Part shown: in pieces, positions 9,446 through 17,940 of the stretch
Layout of the letters: each line of letters begins with the position of its first letter
How positions within the stretch are numbered: position 1 is the stretch's first letter
Source of the DNA: Ewingella sp049889095
Lineage (GTDB): Bacteria > Pseudomonadota > Gammaproteobacteria > Enterobacterales > Enterobacteriaceae
Strand: one strand, 5' to 3'
NCBI GenBank assembly: GCA_049889095.1
Contig: JBLJFK010000002.1
Length of the DNA stretch: 64,000 bases
Made by a program: the position numbers and the translations under genes
Notes under the pieces: model-generated
Told to the model about the DNA's origin: nothing
Databases searched by the model: none
What the model saw: only the letters and a program-made list of their open reading frames with translations

Positions 9446-11938
9446 ATGGATACCGCCTCTCCCTATACCCTTACGATCAATGGCAGCCCCGTTTCTCCCG
9501 ATGTACTGCGTTTTCGTGGCACCGAGGCCCTAAGCAAGCCCTTTAGCTGGCGCATCGAATTCACCACCCCACAGGCCAATATCCGCCCTGAACAGGTGCT
9601 GATGAAATACGCCAGTTTCGCGATGCGGGATAATAAGGTGGTCCACGGTATCATCACCGGGCTGGAGTGGCTTTCGACGAATGCTGACCAGTCGCACTAC
9701 CGCATCACTCTCGAATCCCGTCTTGCTCTACTGTCACATACCCGCCGTTGTGCCGTGTTTCTGGATAAATCGGTTCCGGAAGTCGTGGAGCAGATACTGC
9801 GGGCACACGGGCTGGAAGAGCCGGATTTTGAATTTCGCCTCGAACGCACCTATCCCTCGAGAGAGCTGATCACCCAATGGAGGGAAACTGACCTCCAGTT
9901 CATTCAGCGTATCCTCGCCGAAGTGGGTATCTGGTTCCGTCAGGAAATGAACGACGTCACCGAACTGGAATTGACGGTATTTTGCGACAGCCAGACTCAC
10001 TATCAATTTAATCATGTTCTGCCGTATCACGAACCTTCTGGTCTGTATGACGGAGCCGAGCTGTGTGGTTGGGGCATCAAAGTCAGGTTCAACACGACGC
10101 CGGCTAAAGTCACTACCCGTGATTATAATTATCGCACGGCGGCTGACCCCATGGACTCGACAGCAGAAGTTCGTTCCCCGGCAGTCACCACCGGAGGGCA
10201 TTACCGTTACGCTGAACCTTACCAGACCGCCGGAGATGAGCTGGAACCCGAAACCGAAAGCGGTGCTTTCTATGCCCGGCTGCATCACGAACGTCTGTTG
10301 AATAAATCTGCTCTCGTCCACCTGTTCAGTAACGCTTACTGGCTAAGTCCTGGCATGGTCATTGAGCCACAGGGTCTTACTCTGCGTGACATCCCAGACG
10401 GCATACTGATTTACTTCACCTCATACATTGGCGCGCGTGATTCCCGCCTGCATGTGTCGGTGTGGGGCATGCCTTACAGCGAACAATTCTGCTGCCGACC
10501 ACCAGAAATCCCGCGTCCGGTGATGTACGGCTCGTTACCGGCCCGGATTGAAAGCCGCCAGCCGCATGATAACTACGCTCATCTTGACCGGCTGGGTCGC
10601 TATCGGGTGAAACTGGATTTCAGCCGCGAAGATGCCGAGCCGGGCTACAACTTCCTGTGGGTACGGATGGCAAAACCCTACGCCGGAGAAACGCACGGCT
10701 GGCATACGCCGCTGACTGACGGCACCGAAGTCGGGATCCTGTTTGATGGGGGCGATCCGGATAAGCCCTATATCGGCCATGCGTTTCATGACTCTGAGCA
10801 CCCCGACATCGTAAACCGGGACAACCGCAGCCAGAACATACTCCGCACAGCAGGAAAAAATGAAATTCGTCTTGAGGATAAACGCGGTGAAGAGCATATC
10901 GCTCTCAATACTGAGTTCGGTAAGACACAGCTGAATCAGGGCCATATCGTTGACGATCAGAATAAACAACGCGGGATCGGCTTTGAGTTGCGTACCGACG
11001 AATACGGCGTTATCCGCGTAGCAAAAGGGCTGTTTATCAGCGCCGACGGCCAGACTAAAGGCCAGGGCGAGGTGCTGGATATGAACACGGCCCTCAGGGA
11101 AATCGAGGTTTGCCAGCAGCAAATGCAGCACCTTGCCGCCGCAGCCCGACAGGCGGAAGCGCTGGAGGCGGATATCGCCAGCCAGCTCGCGATGTTTAAC
11201 CAGCGGCTGAAACCGTTGAACGAGATGCTCCACTTCTCGGCTCCGCAGGGTATCGCCTTCACCAGCGGCGAACATATGCAACTGGCCGCAGAGAAGAACG
11301 TCGCCATGAATGCGGGCGGAGATATCAGCGCCGGAGCAATGGGCAACATCGTGGGGCTGGCGGGTGAGCAGGTTGGGTTATTTGCGCGTACCGGCAAGCT
11401 GAGCGTGATATCCAGCGAAGGCCCGGTACAGATTCAGGCGCAGAACGGCGCGATGCACCTGAGTGCAGAGCAAAAGCTGAGCCTGGTATCGGCGGCAGAC
11501 ATGCTGTTTGCGGGTAAGAAAAAAGTCACCTTAATCGGCGGCGGCAGCTACGTGATTATTGATGCCGGGAAAGTGGAATACGGCACGGCGGGGACCTATA
11601 CGCGCAAGATTAAGCGGACGACGACGACGGCAAGGGCGACGATGCCGGTAAGCATGCCCAGGATGGGGACGCCGTACATCTATTCTGCCATTTATCAGTT
11701 GCAGGATGAGCAGGGCAATATTCTGTCGGGAACGCCTTACAGCCTGAAAACATCTTCGGGTCAGACTGCAACGGGATACAGCGATGATGAAGGCCGTACT
11801 GTGCCTGTATATAGCCGCCAGCCGGAAGATGTGAAGCTGCACATCGTGCAGGAGAAGCCACAACAGAAAGAAACGTTGTGGTTTGTTGGCGGTGACGATA
11901 ACCAGCAACTGACAACAGAACTCAGGGAGGATGCGTAA
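9446..11938 (+). CDS. vgrG: Type VI secretion VgrG spike protein with C-terminal extension
   Basis: An 830-residue VgrG. Residues about 1-450 resemble the gp27/gp5-like base (SRLALLSHTRRCAVFLDKSVPEVVEQIL; then the OB-fold LGRYRVKLDF and FLWVRMAKPYAG). A gp5-like needle and DUF2345 beta-helix follow (SGEHMQLAAEKNVAMNAGGDI, about 600-700). Residues about 725-800 add a beta-sandwich-like tail (YQLQDEQGNILSGTPYSLKTSSG) of the kind that loads effectors. The ATG at 9446 has a GGATCGAG site; an in-frame TTG lies just before it. The stop overlaps the next start (TAATG), so effector translation is coupled. No tssA-M structural genes are nearby, so this is an orphan vgrG using an apparatus encoded elsewhere. 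Confidence 0.92.
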   Translation: MDTASPYTLTINGSPVSPDVLRFRGTEALSKPFSWRIEFTTPQANIRPEQVLMKYASFAMRDNKVVHGIITGLEWLSTNADQSHYRITLESRLALLSHTRRCAVFLDKSVPEVVEQILRAHGLEEPDFEFRLERTYPSRELITQWRETDLQFIQRILAEVGIWFRQEMNDVTELELTVFCDSQTHYQFNHVLPYHEPSGLYDGAELCGWGIKVRFNTTPAKVTTRDYNYRTAADPMDSTAEVRSPAVTTGGHYRYAEPYQTAGDELEPETESGAFYARLHHERLLNKSALVHLFSNAYWLSPGMVIEPQGLTLRDIPDGILIYFTSYIGARDSRLHVSVWGMPYSEQFCCRPPEIPRPVMYGSLPARIESRQPHDNYAHLDRLGRYRVKLDFSREDAEPGYNFLWVRMAKPYAGETHGWHTPLTDGTEVGILFDGGDPDKPYIGHAFHDSEHPDIVNRDNRSQNILRTAGKNEIRLEDKRGEEHIALNTEFGKTQLNQGHIVDDQNKQRGIGFELRTDEYGVIRVAKGLFISADGQTKGQGEVLDMNTALREIEVCQQQMQHLAAAARQAEALEADIASQLAMFNQRLKPLNEMLHFSAPQGIAFTSGEHMQLAAEKNVAMNAGGDISAGAMGNIVGLAGEQVGLFARTGKLSVISSEGPVQIQAQNGAMHLSAEQKLSLVSAADMLFAGKKKVTLIGGGSYVIIDAGKVEYGTAGTYTRKIKRTTTTARATMPVSMPRMGTPYIYSAIYQLQDEQGNILSGTPYSLKTSSGQTATGYSDDEGRTVPVYSRQPEDVKLHIVQEKPQQKETLWFVGGDDNQQLTTELREDA

Positions 11939-13224
11939 TGGAACTGCCCGATTTACCCGATACCTCAATGGACATTCCTACCGGGACGAACAATCAGCCA
12001 TGGGACTGTACGACAACCGGCGTAGAAATGGTGGAGAAGCGTTCCAGGCTCCCCACACCGGAAAACCGCAAGTATCTGCATATGAAAGTCGAGTACGCCA
12101 TGCGCTTTCCTCGTCTGTCAGCAAATATCCGCCGGAATGGCAAAAGCTACCAGATGAGCCTTAAGCAGTTGATGATGAGCGGGCTTATCCGTGCCGACGA
12201 AATCGCCCGCAATTACCACTGGTGGTATAAGGCGGAAGTGTCATTCGATATGCGGACCAGCCCGCCACGCCCGTTTCTCAGTAGTACCCTTCTGGAGAAG
12301 GACGGCGCAGGTCGTCGACACACCACCAACCCATTTCCTGTGCCGGGTAAAGGTATCTACCGCCGCCCGGATGTTATTATCGTCAAGAATAAGCAGGATC
12401 GCTGGCCGGGGCTAACCGGGCTGGATAACGGAGGTCATATGCATGTTGATAATTTGGCTCGTTTGGTGGAGGTGAAGTTTCCGGGAGATGTCCTTTATCG
12501 GGATCAGTACGACGAATATATGCAGATTGTTGGCGATGATTCTACACGAATGACCATTCTGGAGATCCACGACTGCCGCCCAGAAGGGCAGCAGTGGAGC
12601 GATCAGGTGGTGAATGTGACGATGAAAGCCTGGAAAACCAGCGGTGCAAAATACTGGCCGCTGTTTCTCTATCCGCCGATCTTTATGCCACGTCCGCCAT
12701 CAATCCCCGTCGCCGCAAAAATAGAGCCCTGGACTTACGCTGGTAAAATGGTGGCCGACCTCAGCGAAGGTGCCATACAGGGCGTTGCCGAGGGTTGGAA
12801 TGCATTATCAAAAGAGACACAACAGGTACTAAGCTCTGCGGCTGGTTGGCTTAACGACGAAGGTGAGTGGGTTTATCAGCAAGGAAGCGAGGCCTGGGTA
12901 TGGGCCAGTAAAACCGGCAAGTACGTCAAATCCTGGACCAATACCCAGATTCAGGCGGCATGGGCAGAAATACAAATAGCCACCGATATGACACTGGAGA
13001 TGCTGAAACAGGTGGACTGGGTGCAAGTCTTGACCAACGTTGCTAAAACGGTCGGAGTGATCCTGGTTGCCGTGGGTATCGGGGTGCTGGTCGTAACGTT
13101 GGGTATACCAGAAGCCATTATTGGGGCATTTTTACTGATTGTCCGTCTGGCAATCAGTGCCTGGGGAGCTCTGTCGGGGATCCTCGGAGCAGGTGCGGGT
13201 ACGGCAGCACTGGCAGCTGGTTAA
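11938..13224 (+). CDS. Probable type VI effector with VRR-NUC-type nuclease domain and hydrophobic C-terminus
   Basis: A 428-residue protein starting inside the vgrG stop codon. Residues about 140-212 have the order of a VRR-NUC nuclease: PD at 144-145, EVK at 178-180 and a downstream Q190 (RRPDVIIVK...RLVEVKFPGD...DQYDEYMQ). VRR-NUC effectors such as the Salmonella TseV proteins cut DNA in rival bacteria. Residues about 1-115 may be a delivery region. A helical linker rich in Trp (310-360) leads to two hydrophobic segments near 371-389 and 391-418. Such a tail is unusual for a cytoplasmic nuclease and may aid crossing of the inner membrane. No PAAR, DUF4123 or EagR chaperone gene is present. 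Identity as a VgrG-linked toxin is strong from context; enzymatic activity is inferred. Confidence 0.75.
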   Translation: MELPDLPDTSMDIPTGTNNQPWDCTTTGVEMVEKRSRLPTPENRKYLHMKVEYAMRFPRLSANIRRNGKSYQMSLKQLMMSGLIRADEIARNYHWWYKAEVSFDMRTSPPRPFLSSTLLEKDGAGRRHTTNPFPVPGKGIYRRPDVIIVKNKQDRWPGLTGLDNGGHMHVDNLARLVEVKFPGDVLYRDQYDEYMQIVGDDSTRMTILEIHDCRPEGQQWSDQVVNVTMKAWKTSGAKYWPLFLYPPIFMPRPPSIPVAAKIEPWTYAGKMVADLSEGAIQGVAEGWNALSKETQQVLSSAAGWLNDEGEWVYQQGSEAWVWASKTGKYVKSWTNTQIQAAWAEIQIATDMTLEMLKQVDWVQVLTNVAKTVGVILVAVGIGVLVVTLGIPEAIIGAFLLIVRLAISAWGALSGILGAGAGTAALAAG

Positions 13225-13235
13225 AAGGAGCAGGT

Positions 13236-14450
13236 ATGGAATTGCAGGATTTTGAACTGAATTATATCGAGAAATGGCTACCTGAAGCCTCTGTTAAATA
13301 CAAAGATGGCAGCCCGGCGGTCAATCTTGGTCTGATCATCACCGTGTTTTTTAAAGATGGGCATACACCAGAAGTTCGCCAAAAGATGGTGGCTTGTGTC
13401 GATCGTTTTTATGCGGAATTTAAATCGCATCTGAAGAAAACGATAACAAAGAGCTGGGTGGGTATCACGGAAAAGAACTATCAGAAAAAGCGGCAGGAAA
13501 TTCTCGATTCAACACCAGAAGAGATCTTTTCCTGGTATCTGGGGAGTGCAGAGAAGGATTTTCTTGCGCCTGATTACGAAGTTTCTTTGTTAGGACAACG
13601 TGTTTTCCATAACGATAATGACAGATCCGTAATTAAACTAATCTTCCCATTTTCTTTGCTAAAAGAGCCTGATGGTAAAGAGCGCTACCAGAACTGGTTA
13701 CTGTGGTTATGTGATACCTTTTCTGTAGAAAGTGGCTACGCTGGATTATCCTTTATTCTCCCAAGAGAATTTCAACGAATGTTCCCGTATGAATTTGCCT
13801 TGGCACAGCGTTTTTCCGGGGTGATGGTGGATTCGCTGGGCTTTCTTGAAGGCGGTGGAGCTGTTATTGGTCTGAAAGGTGCCTGTTGGTATACCGTGAT
13901 CGGTACGCCCTGGTTGGAAAAACTGGGCGGAGGTGAACTGTTAAAGCACCGTTTAGCCAAAACACCGGAAATCACCCCGCTGGACTACAGCAATGGTGTG
14001 ATCCTTAAGGCCGGAAAACTGCCACCGCCGTTGGGTGAACTCAAAACCGACGGTTTATCACCACTGTTAGTCAAGGTCAACCAGCTTATTCGCCCTGTCC
14101 GCTTCAATGATTCGAGATCCCTGCATTTTTACTCTGAATATGAAGGGTTTCAGTTCGATAAAGAATCTACCATGAAGTGGTACAGACGTTTCGACGAAGC
14201 CAGCGCCCTGCTGGATAAAGACGAAATAGGAAAATCATACGAACCAGTACGTATCAAATGCTGGACGGATGAAATAGCTCCCTACGCCGGACGTTGGGCG
14301 TCGATCGTTGAAGGTACAACTCAGTATATCCAGACCCGCAAAGGACAGACGATGCCGGAGTTTGAGGATAAATACGGCAAGAAATACCGTGCCTGCTGGT
14401 CACTGCTGGAGCGTGATGATAAGGGCAGTGTTTTCCTTATTCCTGATTAA
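13236..14450 (+). CDS. DUF3396 type VI immunity protein
   Basis: A 404-residue soluble protein, 11 bases after the effector, with an AAAGGAG site before the ATG. It has the DUF3396 pattern: GLIITVFF near the start, GYAGLSFILPRE, then GAVIGLKGACWYTVIGTPWLEKLGG and NGVILKAGKLPPPLGE. DUF3396 proteins are annotated as type VI immunity proteins and pair with VRR-NUC effectors in Salmonella. No signal peptide is seen, so it would act in the cytoplasm, which suits protection from a nuclease. Its place as last gene of the vgrG-effector-immunity set supports that role. The effector-binding residues cannot be read from sequence. Confidence 0.82.
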   Translation: MELQDFELNYIEKWLPEASVKYKDGSPAVNLGLIITVFFKDGHTPEVRQKMVACVDRFYAEFKSHLKKTITKSWVGITEKNYQKKRQEILDSTPEEIFSWYLGSAEKDFLAPDYEVSLLGQRVFHNDNDRSVIKLIFPFSLLKEPDGKERYQNWLLWLCDTFSVESGYAGLSFILPREFQRMFPYEFALAQRFSGVMVDSLGFLEGGGAVIGLKGACWYTVIGTPWLEKLGGGELLKHRLAKTPEITPLDYSNGVILKAGKLPPPLGELKTDGLSPLLVKVNQLIRPVRFNDSRSLHFYSEYEGFQFDKESTMKWYRRFDEASALLDKDEIGKSYEPVRIKCWTDEIAPYAGRWASIVEGTTQYIQTRKGQTMPEFEDKYGKKYRACWSLLERDDKGSVFLIPD

Positions 14451-14472
14451 TCTGCCGAATATTAATGCACCA

Positions 14473-14632
14473 TGTTCATCTATATCATGGTGCCATTTCT
14501 TCTCGAGAATTTAGTAGAAAATGAAGGGTAGCTAATCTTGCACAAGCTGATAAGCCAACCAAATTTGAGATAAGGCAGTTAAATACTCTCGAGGAAATAC
14601 ACACGCTACTTAGAGAAAGAGGAATTAGATAG
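14473..14632 (+). pseudogene. Possible frameshifted gene relic behind the immunity gene
   Basis: One frame reads MVPFLLENLVENEG and stops; shifting one base continues as VANLAQADKPTKFEIRQ and on to ...RERGIR before a stop. The joined reading is protein-like, so a small gene may have been broken here. It could be the 3' part of an extra immunity gene. No family is recognised. Confidence 0.35.
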
Positions 14633-14698
14633 CCTCTCCGAAAAGGCTGGCGTTTCAACCAAGGTTGGGCTCGCACCGAATTCTGGATCCTGTATCGA

Positions 14699-14826
14699 TT
14701 TTCCCGCATTATTGTTAATAACTTTGGGCAATTAAACTGGCCCGGCAATACATTGCGATCACAGGTAACGTTTTCCATGACAGAGACATCCTCAGCGGTT
14801 CCTTTCATCCTTTATGGCATCAAAAA
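14699..14826 (+). repeat. Downstream copy of 128-bp direct repeat
   Basis: The right-hand partner of 9025-9152. It includes the yffB upstream region and first codons, and here the gene continues intact. Confidence 0.88.
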
Positions 14827-15160
14827 CTGCGATACCGTCAAAAAAGCGCGCCGCTGGCTGGACGAGAACGGTACCGGCTATCGTTTCCATGATTACCGGG
14901 CCGACGGTCTGGATGACGCACTCTTGCAGCAGCTTATCGACAAACAGAGCTGGGAGGCGATGCTGAACACCAAAGGCACTACCTGGCGCAAGCTGGATGA
15001 GGCGACGCGTGCCGCCTGCGATAATCAGACTGCGGCCAAAGCCCTGATGCTGGAGCATCCGGCCATCATTAAACGCCCTTTGCTACTCGCCGCCAGCGGC
15101 CAGTCTCTGTTGGGTTTCAAGCCTGAAAACTATCAGCAGTTCCTCGCGGAGGTTAAGTAA
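14777..15160 (+). CDS. yffB: ArsC/Spx-family protein YffB
   Basis: A 127-residue protein of the arsenate reductase/Spx thioredoxin-fold family. The N-terminal strand and active-site cysteine region are LYGIKNCDTVKKA, followed by RFHDYRADG; the C-terminal half has TTWRKLD and the conserved HPAIIKRPLL loop. E. coli YffB binds glutathione but its substrate is not known. The ATG at 14777 matches the family N-terminus; an in-frame ATG eight codons upstream is not favoured. It is followed one base after its stop by dapE, so the two are co-transcribed. A duplicated 5' piece of this gene lies at 9103. Confidence 0.9.
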   Translation: MTETSSAVPFILYGIKNCDTVKKARRWLDENGTGYRFHDYRADGLDDALLQQLIDKQSWEAMLNTKGTTWRKLDEATRAACDNQTAAKALMLEHPAIIKRPLLLAASGQSLLGFKPENYQQFLAEVK

Positions 15161-15161
15161 C

Positions 15162-16289
15162 ATGAGTTGCCCGGTTCTCGATTTAGCACAGCAGTTAATC
15201 CGCCGCCCTTCCCTTAGCCCGAACGACGCAGGTTGCCAGGAGATCTTAATCGCCCGATTAAAAGCTATCGGCTTTCATATTGAACCGATGAATTTTGGCG
15301 ATACTCTGAATTTCTGGGCCACCCGTGGTGAAGGCAAAACGCTGGCGTTTGCTGGACATACCGACGTGGTGCCGACCGGCGACCCTAAGCTATGGGTCAC
15401 CGGTCCGTTCGAACCGGCCCTGCGCGACGGCATGTTGTACGGACGCGGGGCGGCAGATATGAAAGGTTCTCTGGCCGCCATGGTTGTCGCTGCCGAACGT
15501 TTTGTCGCCAATAACCCAAACCACCAAGGGCGCCTGGCATTTCTTATCACCTCCGATGAGGAAGCCAGCGCGGTCAACGGCACGGTGAAAGTGGTCAATG
15601 CATTGATGGAGCGCCGCGAACGGTTGGATTTCTGCCTGGTCGGCGAACCCTCCAGCACCAGCCGCGTCGGCGATATCGTTAAAAATGGCCGCCGTGGTTC
15701 CATGACCGCCACTCTTCATGTGCACGGCGTGCAGGGTCACGTCGCCTATCCGCATCTGGCGGACAACCCGGTACACCGAGCAATGCCAGCGCTGAATGAA
15801 CTGGTGGCCACCGAGTGGGATCGGGGCAATGAGTTCTTCCCACCAACCAGCATGCAGATTGCCAATATCAACGCCGGTACCGGCAGCAATAATGTGATCC
15901 CAGGCGAGCTGTATGTGCAGTTCAATTTCCGCTTCAGCACTGAGCTGACCGACGCCATGATCAAACAGCGTGTGGCCGAACTGCTCGATCGGCATAATTT
16001 GCAATACACCTTAAACTGGGTGGTCTCCGGACAACCGTTCCTGACTTCGCGCGGTGAACTGGTCAACGCGGTGGTTAACGCCGTGCGCCATTACAGCGAA
16101 ATCACACCGGAGCTGCAAACCACCGGTGGCACCTCCGACGGGCGGTTTATTGCGCTGATGGGGACGCAGGTGGTGGAGCTGGGACCGGTCAACGCTACCA
16201 TCCACAAAATTAACGAATGCGTGCACGCTGCCGATCTGCAACTGCTCAGCCGCATGTATCAACGCATCATGGAACAGCTGGTCGCATGA
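15162..16289 (+). CDS. dapE: Succinyl-diaminopimelate desuccinylase DapE
   Basis: A 375-residue M20-family metalloenzyme of lysine and diaminopimelate synthesis. It hydrolyses N-succinyl-LL-DAP to LL-DAP and succinate. Metal ligands and catalytic residues are visible in GHTDVVPTGD (His, Asp), YGRGAADMKG (bridging Asp), TSDEEA (catalytic Glu and ligand Glu) and GEPSS. The dimerisation lid contains GVQGHVAYPHLADNP, and the last ligand is in NATIHKINECV. Length matches E. coli (375). It starts immediately after yffB, and its TGA overlaps the ATG of the next gene. Confidence 0.97.
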   Translation: MSCPVLDLAQQLIRRPSLSPNDAGCQEILIARLKAIGFHIEPMNFGDTLNFWATRGEGKTLAFAGHTDVVPTGDPKLWVTGPFEPALRDGMLYGRGAADMKGSLAAMVVAAERFVANNPNHQGRLAFLITSDEEASAVNGTVKVVNALMERRERLDFCLVGEPSSTSRVGDIVKNGRRGSMTATLHVHGVQGHVAYPHLADNPVHRAMPALNELVATEWDRGNEFFPPTSMQIANINAGTGSNNVIPGELYVQFNFRFSTELTDAMIKQRVAELLDRHNLQYTLNWVVSGQPFLTSRGELVNAVVNAVRHYSEITPELQTTGGTSDGRFIALMGTQVVELGPVNATIHKINECVHAADLQLLSRMYQRIMEQLVA

Positions 16290-16954
16290 TAGATAACGCC
16301 ATGCTAACAGGCCGCACAGCGACGCACCTGGTGCCACTGGGCGACGGCCCCCACCGCCTGCAGGCTGAAGCCGCTGGGGCTTTTAGCCGCATGCAGGATG
16401 CCGCACGTCTGGCTGGGTTTGACCTGCAACCGGCCAGCACGTTTCGTGATTTCGAACGGCAATTGGCTATCTGGAATGGCAAATTTCGCGGTGAGCGACC
16501 AGTATTAGATCAGCAGAGTCAGCCGGTTGAAGTCAGTTCGCTGCCGGATGCGGCGCGCTGTGAGCTGATCCTGCGTTGGTCAGCCCTGCCGGGCGCCAGC
16601 CGCCACCACTGGGGCAGTGATCTGGACATCTATGATCCGACGTTATTACCCGCAGACAGTAAACTTCAGCTGGAACCGTGGGAATATGAAACAGGCGGAT
16701 ATTTCGCTGCGATGAATCAGTGGCTTACGGCTAATATGGCAGAGTTTAGTTTTTACCGGCCCTTTGCCGTGGACCGGGGCGGCGTCGCCGTCGAACCCTG
16801 GCATTTGAGTTATCGTCCTCTGGCCGAACTGTGCGAAGCTCAGCTCACTCCGGAGGTTCTTATCAATGCATGGCATGGACAAGACGTTGCAGGTGCAGAC
16901 TGGGTGATCGCCCATCTGGCAACGATCTTCCCGCGTTTTATCGCAATTAATTAA
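16286..16954 (+). CDS. M15-family D-Ala-D-Ala carboxypeptidase-like protein
   Basis: A 222-residue VanY/M15-type peptidase. Zinc-ligand motifs are SRHHWGSDLDIYD (HxxGxxxD, about 105-117) and VEPWHLSY (about 171-178). A front region has STFRDFERQLAIWNGKF, typical of D-alanyl-D-alanine carboxypeptidases that trim peptidoglycan stem peptides. No signal peptide is visible at the chosen start, so either it is cytoplasmic (recycling of wall peptides) or export is not classical. The ATG at 16286 overlaps the dapE stop (ATGA), which indicates coupled translation. A longer frame starting within dapE is rejected. It is not present between dapE and ypfN in E. coli K-12. Confidence 0.85.
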   Translation: MIDNAMLTGRTATHLVPLGDGPHRLQAEAAGAFSRMQDAARLAGFDLQPASTFRDFERQLAIWNGKFRGERPVLDQQSQPVEVSSLPDAARCELILRWSALPGASRHHWGSDLDIYDPTLLPADSKLQLEPWEYETGGYFAAMNQWLTANMAEFSFYRPFAVDRGGVAVEPWHLSYRPLAELCEAQLTPEVLINAWHGQDVAGADWVIAHLATIFPRFIAIN

Positions 16955-16964
16955 GGAGTCAGCC

Positions 16965-17150
16965 ATGGAGTGGATTAAAGATTACTGGTGGATCATTCTG
17001 ATTATACTGGCCGGGATCATCATTAGCGGCGTCAAAGAACTGAACCGTGTTGATGTTAAAAAGTATCTGAACGACAAACCTGAAATCCCGCCGCATCGCG
17101 ATAATAATGCCGAGTGGGATAACGATGATGACTGGCCTAAGAAGAAATAA
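16965..17150 (+). CDS. ypfN: UPF0370 small membrane protein YpfN
   Basis: A 61-residue protein with one N-terminal membrane segment (YWWIILIILAGIIISGV) and a charged acidic tail (PPHRDNNAEWDNDDDWPKKK). It closely follows E. coli YpfN. An AAGGAG site precedes the ATG. It is 10 bases after the M15 peptidase and closes the yffB-dapE-peptidase-ypfN operon. Function is not established. Confidence 0.95.
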   Translation: MEWIKDYWWIILIILAGIIISGVKELNRVDVKKYLNDKPEIPPHRDNNAEWDNDDDWPKKK

Positions 17151-17167
17151 GCGGGTCAGATGCAGAA

Positions 17168-17190
17168 AGCAGCCATTCGGCTGCTTTTTT
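17168..17190 (+). terminator. Rho-independent terminator after ypfN
   Basis: AGCAGCC pairs with GGCTGCT around ATTC, followed by a run of T. It lies between convergent ypfN and ypfH. Confidence 0.88.
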
Positions 17191-17202
17191 ACTGGCATTC
17201 AT

Positions 17203-17829
17203 TCACTGACGCAAATAGGCCAGCGCAGTACTGATCATCTGCTGATCCAGCCCGTGCGCCATATCAGGTTGCAGGTCCAGAGTGCACTCATTACCCAACG
17301 ACTTCAGACGTTCAGCAGCGCTTTTAGACTGGAAGGGATTGATCACCGGATCCTGCTCGCCGTGGATAAAGTGAATAGTGGTTCCGGCATCAATCGGGGT
17401 TTCCGGCAGGTTGCCGAAACGCCCGCTAAACGCCACTATTCTGCCTGCCAGCCCGGCTTCCACCTTGGTGGATTCCAGCGCCATAATCGTCCCCTGTGAA
17501 AAACCTACCAGCACGGTATTCTGCGGCTTCACACCGCTGCTTTGCTGCCACTCACGCACCGTGTTAATAAACAACGGCATCGCCGCATCTATGCGCGACT
17601 GACGATTTTTCTCGGTGACGCCCTGTACCGAGAACCACTGGAAGCCGCGACCAAAATCACAGATATCCGGACTACCGATGCTGACCACCAGCGCATTGGG
17701 AAAAGCAGCCGCGAAAAACGTCCCGACTTCACCCATCGATACCGGGTTATCACCGACGCCGTGGAACAGCAAAATAAGCCGGTCTGCCGCTATTTCCGGC
17801 TGCTGAACAATAATGCTTTCAATCGACAT
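17203..17829 (-). CDS. ypfH: Esterase YpfH (alpha/beta hydrolase)
   Basis: A 208-residue serine hydrolase of the carboxylesterase/phospholipase type. The nucleophile elbow is GFSQG (about 109-113), the acid is in HGEQDPVINP and the histidine in DMAHGLDQQ. The oxyanion region is LLFHGVGDNP. E. coli YpfH has esterase activity on short-chain substrates in vitro; the natural substrate is unknown. It is slightly shorter than the E. coli protein (about 232). A GAGG site precedes the ATG. It sits between ypfN and tmcA as in E. coli. Confidence 0.92.
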   Translation of the reverse strand: MSIESIIVQQPEIAADRLILLFHGVGDNPVSMGEVGTFFAAAFPNALVVSIGSPDICDFGRGFQWFSVQGVTEKNRQSRIDAAMPLFINTVREWQQSSGVKPQNTVLVGFSQGTIMALESTKVEAGLAGRIVAFSGRFGNLPETPIDAGTTIHFIHGEQDPVINPFQSKSAAERLKSLGNECTLDLQPDMAHGLDQQMISTALAYLRQ

Positions 17830-17940
17830 GGTGTTGCCTCAGGTAGGGAGTTTGCTGCGCCCTGAAAAGCGCGCGTCTTGGGCCACTATACCGCGTAGTG
17901 AACAAGGTGAAACCGGGTTTTATTGAACGACTTTTTCGAT

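Noticed and set aside
10535..11281. 248-codon frame antisense to vgrG
   Set aside because: It is the shadow of the vgrG reading frame; the plus-strand protein has clear VgrG features.
9446..14450. A complete type VI secretion gene cluster
   Set aside because: Only vgrG, effector and immunity genes are present; no sheath, baseplate, ClpV or membrane-complex genes occur in the window.
15390..16004. 204-codon frame antisense to dapE
   Set aside because: It is a shadow frame; DapE is full length and well conserved on the other strand.
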